Source: Deltaproteobacteria bacterium (lineage in GTDB: Bacteria > Desulfobacterota > Binatia > Binatales > Binataceae). Taken from it: a stretch of DNA of 64,000 nt. Under the pieces are notes generated by a model that saw only the letters and a list, made by a program, of their open reading frames with translations, was not told the DNA's origin and did no database searches. The DNA lies in NCBI GenBank assembly GCA_003135135.1, contig PLDK01000049.1:1-64000 (forward strand), read 5' to 3'. Both the position numbers and the translations under genes were made by a program. Positions within the stretch are counted from its first letter, which is position 1; the number at the start of each line of letters is the position of its first letter. Below are positions 28,609 through 37,259 of this stretch, one piece after another.

Positions 28609-29892
28609 ATGGAGCCAGTCGCCGATATACAGCCGCCCCAGCCCGGCGTCCCGGGCAATCCGCGCGAACTGCTGATGAACCAGCGCGCGGCCGGCGCGAT
28701 TCATCTGAGGATCATCGCGCTCGCCTTCGCCGCCTGGATTTTCGACTTCTATGACCTGGTTCTCTACTCGTTCCTGCTGGTCCCCGTTGCGCGCGAACTC
28801 CATCTGACGCCGGAGCAGTCGTCGATTGCGCTGGGTACGTCGCTGCTGATGACGGCGCTCGGCGGAGTCATTTTCGGCTTCCTCGGCGATCGCTTCGGGC
28901 GCAAACCAACGATCGCAGCTACGGTCGCGATCTACGGCGTCGGCACCGCGCTGTGCGGACTGAGCCAAACTCTCCCCCAACTGATCGTGTTTCGATCGAT
29001 AACCGGGCTCGGGATGGGCGGTGGATGGGCCCCCGGACAAAGTCTGGTTGCCGAAAGCGTGCCGGCCGAGCGCCGCGCGCGATACGCAGCATACGTGCAG
29101 ACGGGATCGCCGCTCGGGGTCTTGTTGGCGGCGGCGGCGGGAGGTTATCTCGCACCAGCGATCGGATGGCGTCTGACGTTCATGGTTTCCGCCATCCCCG
29201 CCGTATTTGTCGTCGCCGCGGTGCTGAAGTGGATGCCGGAGAGCGACGTCTGGCAGCGCACGCGCGCGAGTCTTGACCGCGGCGTCGACTTGCGCGCGAT
29301 TCTCGTTCACCGGCGAATCTTCGCGCTGCTGTTCGTAGTCGTCCTGCTGAACTCCGAGGCGTTTTGGTTCATCTACACCTGGATGCCGGGATACCTGGAA
29401 CTCAAGCGCGGGCTCACCGCCGCCGGCGCCAGCCGCCTGATGATCACCATGCAGGCGGGCGGCGTGCTCGGCTACCTGACGTTTGGGCGCGTCGCGGACC
29501 GATTCGGCCGCCGGCCCGCGTTTTGCGCATACGGGATGCTGATGGCGGCCGGCACCATCCCGCCGACGATACTATGGAGTTCAGCGCGGGCGGTGCCCGG
29601 ACTCATCGCGGCTGCGATGTTCACGGCGGGATTCGGCACCGGTATCTGGGCCGGCATCGCGCCGATGATCGCCGAGCTGTTGCCGACGCGGATTCGCAAT
29701 ACGTCTCTGGGACTGCTGCTCAACGTCACGCGCGGATTTCAGTTCTTCACGCCGATCCTGATTGCGGCGCTCGGCGCGCGGCTTGGTTTCGGCGCGACGC
29801 TTTCGCTCGGCGCAGTCTTCTCGACGCTGGGCGCCATGATGGTCTGGATACTGCCCGAGACCCGCGCCCGCTCAATCACCGCCCTCGATTGA
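28609..29892 (+). CDS. MFS transporter (sugar/metabolite:H+ symporter type)
   Basis: 12-TM pattern, GFLGDRFGRKPTIAATV, GRVADRFGRRPAF. Confidence 0.9.
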   Translation: MEPVADIQPPQPGVPGNPRELLMNQRAAGAIHLRIIALAFAAWIFDFYDLVLYSFLLVPVARELHLTPEQSSIALGTSLLMTALGGVIFGFLGDRFGRKPTIAATVAIYGVGTALCGLSQTLPQLIVFRSITGLGMGGGWAPGQSLVAESVPAERRARYAAYVQTGSPLGVLLAAAAGGYLAPAIGWRLTFMVSAIPAVFVVAAVLKWMPESDVWQRTRASLDRGVDLRAILVHRRIFALLFVVVLLNSEAFWFIYTWMPGYLELKRGLTAAGASRLMITMQAGGVLGYLTFGRVADRFGRRPAFCAYGMLMAAGTIPPTILWSSARAVPGLIAAAMFTAGFGTGIWAGIAPMIAELLPTRIRNTSLGLLLNVTRGFQFFTPILIAALGARLGFGATLSLGAVFSTLGAMMVWILPETRARSITALD

Positions 29893-29900
29893 TCCGAACT

Positions 29901-29957
29901 TACCTCGCCCGTTATTTCACGGGAGAGGAGGCCGAGCGTAGCGAGGTAGGTGAGGGT
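29901..29957 (+). repeat. REP-like palindromic intergenic element (family B)
   Basis: tacctcgcccgttatttcacgggagaggaggccgagcgtagcgaggtaggtgagggt. Confidence 0.75.
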
Positions 29958-30162
29958 TCTGCGCCACTCTCACGGCGAACTGCCCATCAACCAACTCGCG
30001 ATTTTACGAGAGATAATGGAAGGGCATCGGGCAACGGCTGGCGCGGTTTGGGCCGAATGAGATCAAATGAGATCAAGGGCGGCTCGTGGCGGTTTCGACT
30101 TATTTAACACATGCCGTGAAATCGAGGGCGGCCCGCCGATTTGCCGTGGAAGTCTGCCATTA

Positions 30163-31035
30163 TTAGCTGGCCGGAGCCTTGACGGCGTATTCCTTTTCGA
30201 CAAAGCCGAATGCGGGATTGCCCCGCACATGCGCCGACCACCAAAATGTCCCGAGGATTTTCCCGAAGAGCGGGTGATCTTCATCGTAGGTTTTGAAGTG
30301 CCCCCGGCAGATATGCATGGCACGTTGCAAATCTCCGCTGCCCTCACGTCCGTCGCCCTTTAGGAGCTGCCGCATGGGATCGATCTGAAGGACCCGCCAT
30401 CTGTCATCCGGCATGGCGGTCCCCCGGTCTTTGCGGACTCGAGTTGAATTACCAACTCGGTCAACAATTTTCACGTTCTTGCAATGAGCAAAGGTGATGG
30501 CGAGTAGCAACGGCTGAAGCATCTCCCATCCGCTGCGCGATAGCATTTGCTGGACCAAATCAGCTTCCGCCTCCTGTCCGGCAGCCTTTAATCTCCTTGC
30601 GAAATCTGAACTGACGGCTGAGCGGACTAATTCATTTCGCGGGCTGCCGTCGCTTTCTGCCGCGCGCTCGATGGCGATCATATCGATGTTGCCGCGAAGG
30701 GCTGGAGGGGCGGCCCGGCTCTGACTGCGGAAAATTAGGAAATTGATGGCAAAATCGCGATCTGCCAATCGTTCGGTGAGCGCAAGCACGCCGCAATTCG
30801 CTGTCAATACCTCTTCCGGGTCGCGAAAGCGATGCATCCATTCCGCGTACATCACCGGCCACGGCGGCACTATCAGAGGGAAATCTCGTTTGAGGTCGAC
30901 CGTCTCGTGCTGCTTATCAAAATCACGAGACCAATAGTCGCTCACGTTCTGAATCCGCAGCTTGACCGCTTCGGTCATCATTCTGGCCATCTGTTCGCCC
31001 GGATATTGCTTCAGTATCTGTTCAATGAACCGCAT
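30163..31035 (-). CDS. Hypothetical accessory protein (290 aa)
   Basis: Long ORF with ordered composition and C-terminal motif RAMHICRGHFKTYDEDHPLFGKILGTFWWSAHVRG. Confidence 0.65.
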   Translation of the reverse strand: MRFIEQILKQYPGEQMARMMTEAVKLRIQNVSDYWSRDFDKQHETVDLKRDFPLIVPPWPVMYAEWMHRFRDPEEVLTANCGVLALTERLADRDFAINFLIFRSQSRAAPPALRGNIDMIAIERAAESDGSPRNELVRSAVSSDFARRLKAAGQEAEADLVQQMLSRSGWEMLQPLLLAITFAHCKNVKIVDRVGNSTRVRKDRGTAMPDDRWRVLQIDPMRQLLKGDGREGSGDLQRAMHICRGHFKTYDEDHPLFGKILGTFWWSAHVRGNPAFGFVEKEYAVKAPAS

Positions 31036-31287
31036 CTCGAATTGCTCCTCGTGACGGCAATTCTATCCGAGGCCGAGGCATCGCGCGCCATATCTCGCCA
31101 ATTGCGCCAGCCCTGCCCGACCGCGACAGCCCGAGACTTCGCACACGTCGCCTAACGCTGCGTTTTCAGTCGCGATGTCGGGCAGTCGGTTGCCCTGCGC
31201 GACCGGCGCGACACGCGGGCTGTGTGCGCTCGTTGGCGAGGAAGTCGCGCTCTGATAAAACCACTCTCTGTGAAGCCGAGCATATTG

Positions 31288-31539
31288 ATGGAAGCCGAAG
31301 ACCTCTTGCGGCGCGGCGGCTTTGAATGGAGCGACGATGACGACGCCTATCGACCCAGAAAGCGCGATGATGAATCGGCACAAGAATACGAACGTCACCG
31401 ACGATTCCTGATCACCCGCAAGGAATTGGCAGATTCTGGCCTACTCGACAGCACGCGACCCCCACTCCTAACACGTCAGAAGAAGGAAGCTCTGAGCGGG
31501 CTCGAAATGCGTATCTCGCTTTTGAACCAGCAGAGATAA
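31288..31539 (+). CDS. Hypothetical small protein
   Basis: MEAEDLLRRGGFEWSDDDDAYRPRKRDDESAQEYERHRR...; overlaps a less plausible antisense ORF. Confidence 0.35.
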   Translation: MEAEDLLRRGGFEWSDDDDAYRPRKRDDESAQEYERHRRFLITRKELADSGLLDSTRPPLLTRQKKEALSGLEMRISLLNQQR

Positions 31540-31689
31540 GGTGGCTTCGGTGCATGTCCTCCTAGATCTCCCGTACTATAATATACATCCGCTGGATCTT
31601 CTTTCTCAGTGGTCGCCTACCAGTGAGAAGCGCGCCCTTCCGCGCGCGGGGAGTCGCTATCTGCAACGATCTAATTGGGAGGGACGGTG

Positions 31690-32208
31690 ATGAGGTTTGA
31701 CGTTTACGGGGGATTCGAGATGTATCGAAAATCGAATCGTCATGGTGTTTTCGACAGGGCTTTTTGGGATCGCGTCAGAGACATGGAGGCCGCCCTACCC
31801 GAGGCATGCGGCTGTTATGTCTTCGCCCTCAAGAATGGCGATAACATCGTAACGTGGTATGTTGGAAAAACCGAAAGGCGAACCTTTCAGACAGAATGTT
31901 TCCAACCTACGAAGATAAATTACTATAATGAGATTTTAATCGACCATAATGGTAAGCCATTGTTGTTCTTCTTGCCGCGCTTGACAGCATCAGAAAGGAA
32001 ATTCTCGAAATCAACCACGCGCGGTTACAAAGATATAGATTATTTGGAGACTATGTTGATCGGAATTGCCATAGACAGAAATCCTGATATTTACAATGTA
32101 AAGAAAACAAAATTACTTCGAGAAATGAAGGTCCCGGGGGTCATCAATAGCCCGCAAGCTCCGCCTACCCTGTCGCAGCGCGACTTGAAGAACGCCCTAG
32201 GCCTCTGA
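31690..32208 (+). CDS. GIY-YIG-like domain protein
   Basis: GCYVFALKNGDNIVTWYVGKTERRTFQTECFQ resembles GIY-YIG core; local AT-rich codons. Confidence 0.6.
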   Translation: MRFDVYGGFEMYRKSNRHGVFDRAFWDRVRDMEAALPEACGCYVFALKNGDNIVTWYVGKTERRTFQTECFQPTKINYYNEILIDHNGKPLLFFLPRLTASERKFSKSTTRGYKDIDYLETMLIGIAIDRNPDIYNVKKTKLLREMKVPGVINSPQAPPTLSQRDLKNALGL

Positions 32209-32440
32209 AGAGCCAAGGCCGCTAGGGAGGCCAATTGTTGGCCGAATCGCGTCGGTAGGTGCGGCACGGTGTCCCGACGCCGCCTTTTCGCCCGCCATAA
32301 CTCCGTGATCGCGCCACAATCGGGCAGGACAAAGGATTCTCCCTGCTATGCTCCCGGATTAGCCGCGCCAACGGACAAGATCCGGGGTCCCTCGGCTTCG
32401 CTCGGGATGACAAAAAGTTAAGAAGCGGCAGAGAAGGCAA

Positions 32441-32553
32441 CTTGGAATTTGGACCCTCACCCGCGCCGGAGGCGCGGCCGTGTGTCTGTGACACCTCCCT
32501 GACAGAGAGAGGCTAGGAAGGAACCGGGATTCTTCGCTTCGCTTTAGAATGAC
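32441..32553 (+). repeat. REP-like palindromic intergenic element (family B, long form)
   Basis: cttggaatttggaccctcacccgcgccggaggcgcggcc...gaggctagga...ccgggattcttcgcttcgctttagaatgac. Confidence 0.8.
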
Positions 32554-32584
32554 AACATAAGAGAATCGACCGTCTTCGCTAACC

Positions 32585-32755
32585 TGTTCTAACAGGGCGA
32601 AGCCCGCATCTTCACTTTTCACTTTTCACTTTTCACTGGGTGCAGGGGTCACCCCTGGCCGTGGCGACGGCAGCGCAGTATTAAGCCGTTGGCAGGGGCC
32701 GCGCGCGCCAACGGAGCGCGGCCTTAACACTGGGTGCAGGGGTCACCCCTGCGCT
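32585..32755 (+). repeat. Modular palindromic intergenic repeat (family A, full-length form)
   Basis: Collinear with reverse complement of 45690-45863, including cgacggcagcgcagtattaagccgttggcaggggccgcgcgc..caacggagcgcggcctta. Confidence 0.85.
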
Positions 32756-32759
32756 TCAC

Positions 32760-32805
32760 GGTGAGCTGCCCAGGGGCTTATGCTCGACCGTCTAGCTGTC
32801 ATTTT
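32760..32805 (-). pseudogene. Decayed C-terminal remnant of the adjacent phosphodiesterase gene
   Basis: gacagctagacggtcgagcataagcccctgggcagctcaccgtga vs gacggctcaacggtcgtgcacaagccgctgggcagctcaccgtga at 34152: 39/45 identical by eye, same stop codon, in-frame TAG. Confidence 0.75.
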
Positions 32806-32822
32806 TGCGCAGTGCCGGCCGA

Positions 32823-33990
32823 CTATTGCGAGCCGTGAGTTACGTGAGCTCTCACCTTCAGCTGACGCCGGTTCGCCACGGCAATTTCGGGGCGGCCCGA
32901 ACCCGCGGGCGCGACTACCCCGATCGCGTACCCGTGGTTGAGAGCCGCCGCGATCGAATTGAGCTCGTCCGTCAGCGTCACGCCAGCGTTTTGCATCGGT
33001 TGCGCCACGATAAGCAACTGGCCACCGTTCGGCGCTGTCAGCTTCTCGAGCGTTTCTGCATCCACGCGTTCGACGTCTCCGGTCTTGATGGGAATCGGAA
33101 TGGGGAGCGGAACCGGGATGATCACGACCCGAGGAATATGGGAGGTGTGGGGTTCGCCAAGTCCGATCGCGTAAACCGGCACTCCGCTCTTTTCGACGCT
33201 GGCGATCAAGTCCTCCTTCTTGAGCGCGCTGCTGTTGTCCACTCCATCGGTAATCACGATCAGCGCGCGATTCTGATAATGCGCCGACTCCAGCAGGTTC
33301 AGTCCTTGTTGGATCGCGTCGTAAAGCGGCGCAAGCCCGTATGCTCTCCGATCCGCCAGACGCATCAGCGCCAGCCGATGGTCGGTTGTAAAGGGTTGTA
33401 ACAGCCTGATCGGTGTCTCATGAAGGTCCGGGTAAGGGCCGGGACCCGGCGTTTGGCCGATGGCATGCTCGTCCGCAAACTCGTTGCCTCCAAACGCCAA
33501 TATCGCGATTTCGTCGCACCCGTTCAGCCTGTCCACCGCGTCAGGCAGCGCTTTTTGAACCGCTTCGACTTTGCTCAGGTGAGGAATCAGTTCGCCCCTC
33601 ATGATTCCCGATAAGTCCATGACGATCACGATCGACGTCGGTGCGCCGTCCGGCTCTTCCTGAAAGTACTGAATCGGCAGAATTTGGCCACCGGCATGAG
33701 CTGCAAAATCCGATCGCTTCAGCCCCTTGACCGGCCTGCCCAACGAGTCCCTCACCGAGACCGCGAATTGTATGAAGCCGGGGTTAGCGAAAAGGTCCTT
33801 TGGTGGCACGGCCACCGGGGTACAGAGCTTGAGCGGCGCCGCAATCTGCGCCGACGGGAGAATCGCATGCCGATTCTGCACGCCAGCGCAGCCGCCGAGC
33901 GCGATCGCAGTTATTACGACAAAAGTCCAACGTCCCCGCGTTGCTTTTCCCGTTACTTCCCCTTTCGACCCCCATCCGCCGCCACTCCCG
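32823..33990 (-). CDS. VWA-domain lipoprotein-like protein (VWFA-related)
   Basis: IVIVMDLSGIMRG, GLAPLYDAIQQGLNLL, ALIVITDGVDNSS; N-terminal hydrophobic segment with GGCAG; exact start uncertain (ORF extends to 34037). Confidence 0.78.
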
Positions 33991-34151
33991 CTGAGCACAG
34001 TCTCCTCTCCTGCCGTTATCTCAACCGGGATTTGCATTTTGAAGCGCGATTCTGACTAACACCAAGCCCGCGCGGTTTACAAACACAAAGTTTACGCCCG
34101 GATTTGAGTCCTAAGGCTTTCCAGGGTGCCACAACCGTGCTGGATTGATTA

Positions 34152-36092
34152 TCACGGTGAGCTGCCCAGCGGCTTGTGCACGACCGTTGAGCCGTCGAGA
34201 TACGGCTCGTCACCGATCCAGCTCACGTGAATCGTCGTCACGGCCTCGACACCTTGCAGCATCAGGTCGGTCGTCATCGTTTGCGTATGCGATCCTCCAG
34301 CGCCGTGGCGGCCATCGGTCAACGCCTCGGCCATCGCGCGTCCCGAGGGCACCGCACCGCCGGGGCCGATATTCGGCAGCATACCCAGTATCTGCGTGAT
34401 CGTCGGCGCAACGTCGGTGTTGGCGGTGGGATTGAAATCGACGAACCCGCGCCGGAAGTCCGGGCCAATCGCGGCGCAAAAATTATGAATCTCGCGCTCG
34501 CCTGCCGCGCCATGCATCCCCATCCCGGTCGTGAACGTTTGGCTGGTCCCGGTATCCCCGTAAACGAGTCCCTTTACCGGATGCACCAGTTCGGCGGACT
34601 TGTTGCGGGTCGAGACCTGTCCGATTTCGCCGATCAGGAACGCGGGATTGGCCGGCCCGGTAAGGCCCTTGTTGTCGGCGTCGGGCTCCTCGCGAAATGA
34701 AATCACCAGATCCGGTGAGCGCGCGGGATTGTAGAGACCCACGACGCGCTGGCTGAAGGTGCCGTCGATCCATCCGAGGTACGGTTTCGGCGCGCGCCGG
34801 CCACGGCCACGACGGCTGCGCTCATCGGGAGGCGGGGCGGCCTCGCGCGAGAAGATCGGTCCGCACCATTCCTGCGCCTCGGCGAAGTTGACGATCTTCT
34901 GCAGCACGGCGTGGCGCGACTGCGGCGTGGGAAATTCCGTCGGCGACAGGTACACGAGGTCCGTGCCGCCGTTGGGGGCGACGATAACGTCGGTGCTGTC
35001 GTGCGATTTCTTGATTCCTGCCGACACCAGCATTTCCGACAGAACGATTCGGAACTTAATCGTCGCGAAGCCGTGGTCCGAGACCACTATCAGGTCGGTT
35101 TTGTCCGCGATGCCAAACGCTTCGATCGCCGCGCGAAGACGCATCAGGTTGTCATCGCAAAGGCTCAACGCCTGCATCGCGGGCAACGTGCCCAACCCGG
35201 CGATGTGCTGCGTGAGATCGGGATTATGCTGCCAGAAGACGACCAACGCAGGCCGGCCCGCATCCGCCGCGCGCTTGGCGGCAGGCAGGGCGTCTTCCAC
35301 GGCCAGCCGCGCGAAGTACATATCGCGCTGCCCATCGGCGATCGCGGTTTTCGAATCGGGCGGCATCGCGGCGCTAATTTTCTGACTCTCCGACCTGGGC
35401 TCGACCAGATCGTCCGAGGCGAACAGGTAATCCTGGTGCGGCTCGCCGAGAATATCCTTGCCGCCGACGACCGTTTCAACGCGATTGTCAAACACGGAGG
35501 TCGGTCCCTGCTTGCCGATCACGGCAACGTAGCCGCCCTCGCGCGCGACCTCCTGCGTGATTGTGTCCAACCCGATCAATCGCCCCTTGAATCCATCGGC
35601 CCCGTTTAAGTCAACTATCGCCCTGGCGCCCTCCGTCCAGACCATCCGACCCTGCGCGTCTTTCGCAATCGTCGGCGCCCCCGGCTTGGCCTCACCTGGA
35701 GCAATGTTGCTGACGGACGCCGGCGTACCTGCCGATGGCGGCAAGTAGAACACGTTGCCCTCGAGTCCGTTGACGCCGGGCGGCGCTCCGGTGGCGAGCG
35801 CGGTTGCGTTTACCATCGTAAGTGTCGGGAAGATCGAATGATGCTTGTCGAAGCGCACGCCCTCGCGCGCCATCCGGTACAGATTCGGCGTGTCGCGTTG
35901 GGTGACGAAGTCGGGCCGCAGCCCATCCCATACCATCAGCACCACGATACGGCCGCGGCCACGATGCGCATCAAAATGGTCTTGCGCCAGGCAGGGCGCG
36001 CCTGCAAACGCAGCTGCCGCAACCAAAAAAAAGAGACGAAAAACGAGAATTTCAGGCGAACGTCGAGTGGAGAACATCCGATCGATCATCAA
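34152..36092 (-). CDS. Alkaline phosphatase/nucleotide pyrophosphatase (NPP-like) family protein
   Basis: LMVWDGLRPDFVTQRDTPNLYRMAREGVRF, SIFPTLTMVNATALATG, VVSDHGFA. Confidence 0.88.
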   Translation of the reverse strand: MMIDRMFSTRRSPEILVFRLFFLVAAAAFAGAPCLAQDHFDAHRGRGRIVVLMVWDGLRPDFVTQRDTPNLYRMAREGVRFDKHHSIFPTLTMVNATALATGAPPGVNGLEGNVFYLPPSAGTPASVSNIAPGEAKPGAPTIAKDAQGRMVWTEGARAIVDLNGADGFKGRLIGLDTITQEVAREGGYVAVIGKQGPTSVFDNRVETVVGGKDILGEPHQDYLFASDDLVEPRSESQKISAAMPPDSKTAIADGQRDMYFARLAVEDALPAAKRAADAGRPALVVFWQHNPDLTQHIAGLGTLPAMQALSLCDDNLMRLRAAIEAFGIADKTDLIVVSDHGFATIKFRIVLSEMLVSAGIKKSHDSTDVIVAPNGGTDLVYLSPTEFPTPQSRHAVLQKIVNFAEAQEWCGPIFSREAAPPPDERSRRGRGRRAPKPYLGWIDGTFSQRVVGLYNPARSPDLVISFREEPDADNKGLTGPANPAFLIGEIGQVSTRNKSAELVHPVKGLVYGDTGTSQTFTTGMGMHGAAGEREIHNFCAAIGPDFRRGFVDFNPTANTDVAPTITQILGMLPNIGPGGAVPSGRAMAEALTDGRHGAGGSHTQTMTTDLMLQGVEAVTTIHVSWIGDEPYLDGSTVVHKPLGSSP

Positions 36093-36134
36093 AGCGGCCC
36101 GCGACCGACCGTGTCAATCGTTCTTCGAGGAAAT

Positions 36135-37160
36135 TCAGGGAGGCGTTGGCGCCGCAACCGCCTGTGTCCGCGGATGCATCTTGAAGAATTCCCAGATGAC
36201 GTCGGTCGCGTTCAGATTGTCGCTCGGCTTGCCGACCCACTTTTCCGGCAGCCGATTCTGCCCGCCGGGCCACACATGGCCCAATCCCCTGACCCTGTAG
36301 TACTCGACCTCTCCGCCCTTGGCACAGCGATCGTAAGTGATTTCCAGCACGCCGTTGCCGCGAGCCGTCTGCACTTCCGGTCCGCAGCCGAGCATCCGTT
36401 CCCACTCCCTTAGCGAATCCTCGACGGGCGGGCGATCTTGAATCGTCTCCCAAGGCAGTTTCACTTTGCCGCCGTCGATCGGGTTGAGCGGGTCTTTGGT
36501 TCCGATGATGAAGAGCAGCGGAACGGGATAGGCGAGCTGTTTTTCGCGCTGCCAGAGATGGCCGGAGACGGGCGCGATCGCCGCGATTCGATTCGACAGG
36601 TTGAGCCCCACGCTGAACGTCATCGACGCGCCGTTGGAAAAGCCCGTGCAATAGATTCGGGCCGGGTCGGCGGCGTAACGCGCCTCCAGGAAATCGATCA
36701 TCGCGGAGATGAACCCGAGGTCGTCCACTTTTTCCACGCCAATCGCGCCGCGGCCGGAGCCGGCGTTCCACAGCCGCGGATTAGTCAGGAATCGGGGCGG
36801 AAGCGCAGCGCGCGGCGGAGTGCCGTCGGGGAAAACCGCGATGAAGCCCTCGCGATCGGACTTCGCGGCCCATCCCGTCTGAGCGATCGCGCCCGCACCG
36901 CTGCCGCCCGCTCCGTGAAGCATGATCACCACCGGAAGTTTCGATTTGCCGTCGAATCCGGGAGGTACGTGCACGATGAACGTGCGCGCCGTCTTGCTGG
37001 CGCCGGCGCCGAGCTCGAGCGACTCGTCATGATTCCCCGGCGCCGGGATCGGCTGGTACGTCGGCGCGCCCGCCGTCGCGGAAAATACCACGGCCATCAA
37101 TATCGCCACGGCGACGGCCAGTGAAAAAAGTGAAAAAGTTGAAATACCTGAACTGCGCAT
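36135..37160 (-). CDS. PHB depolymerase-like / LpqC-family secreted esterase
   Basis: LPVVIMLHGAGGSG, IYCTGFSNGASMTFSVGL (GxSxG), GLGHVWPGG; start at MRSSGISTFSLF signal peptide. Confidence 0.85.
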   Translation of the reverse strand: MRSSGISTFSLFSLAVAVAILMAVVFSATAGAPTYQPIPAPGNHDESLELGAGASKTARTFIVHVPPGFDGKSKLPVVIMLHGAGGSGAGAIAQTGWAAKSDREGFIAVFPDGTPPRAALPPRFLTNPRLWNAGSGRGAIGVEKVDDLGFISAMIDFLEARYAADPARIYCTGFSNGASMTFSVGLNLSNRIAAIAPVSGHLWQREKQLAYPVPLLFIIGTKDPLNPIDGGKVKLPWETIQDRPPVEDSLREWERMLGCGPEVQTARGNGVLEITYDRCAKGGEVEYYRVRGLGHVWPGGQNRLPEKWVGKPSDNLNATDVIWEFFKMHPRTQAVAAPTPP

Positions 37161-37259
37161 GACTTGAGTTGCCCTGAAGCCCCGGTTCGATCCCCAGTTC
37201 AATGTACGCAGCGGCTGACCCGTCGTTTCAAGGTGCAACTCCAATTTTGATTTGGTAGC

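Noticed and set aside
29364-30107. 247-aa plus-strand ORF spanning the MFS 3' end and repeat
   Set aside because: Out-of-frame shadow that reads through the intergenic repeat.
31063-31398. 111-aa minus-strand ORF
   Set aside because: Overlaps the more plausible 31288-31539 ORF and has no recognisable features.
32611-32640. CRISPR or phase-variation locus from the cacttttca tandem
   Set aside because: Only about three 9-nt units, intergenic and inside a repeat element; not near a start codon.
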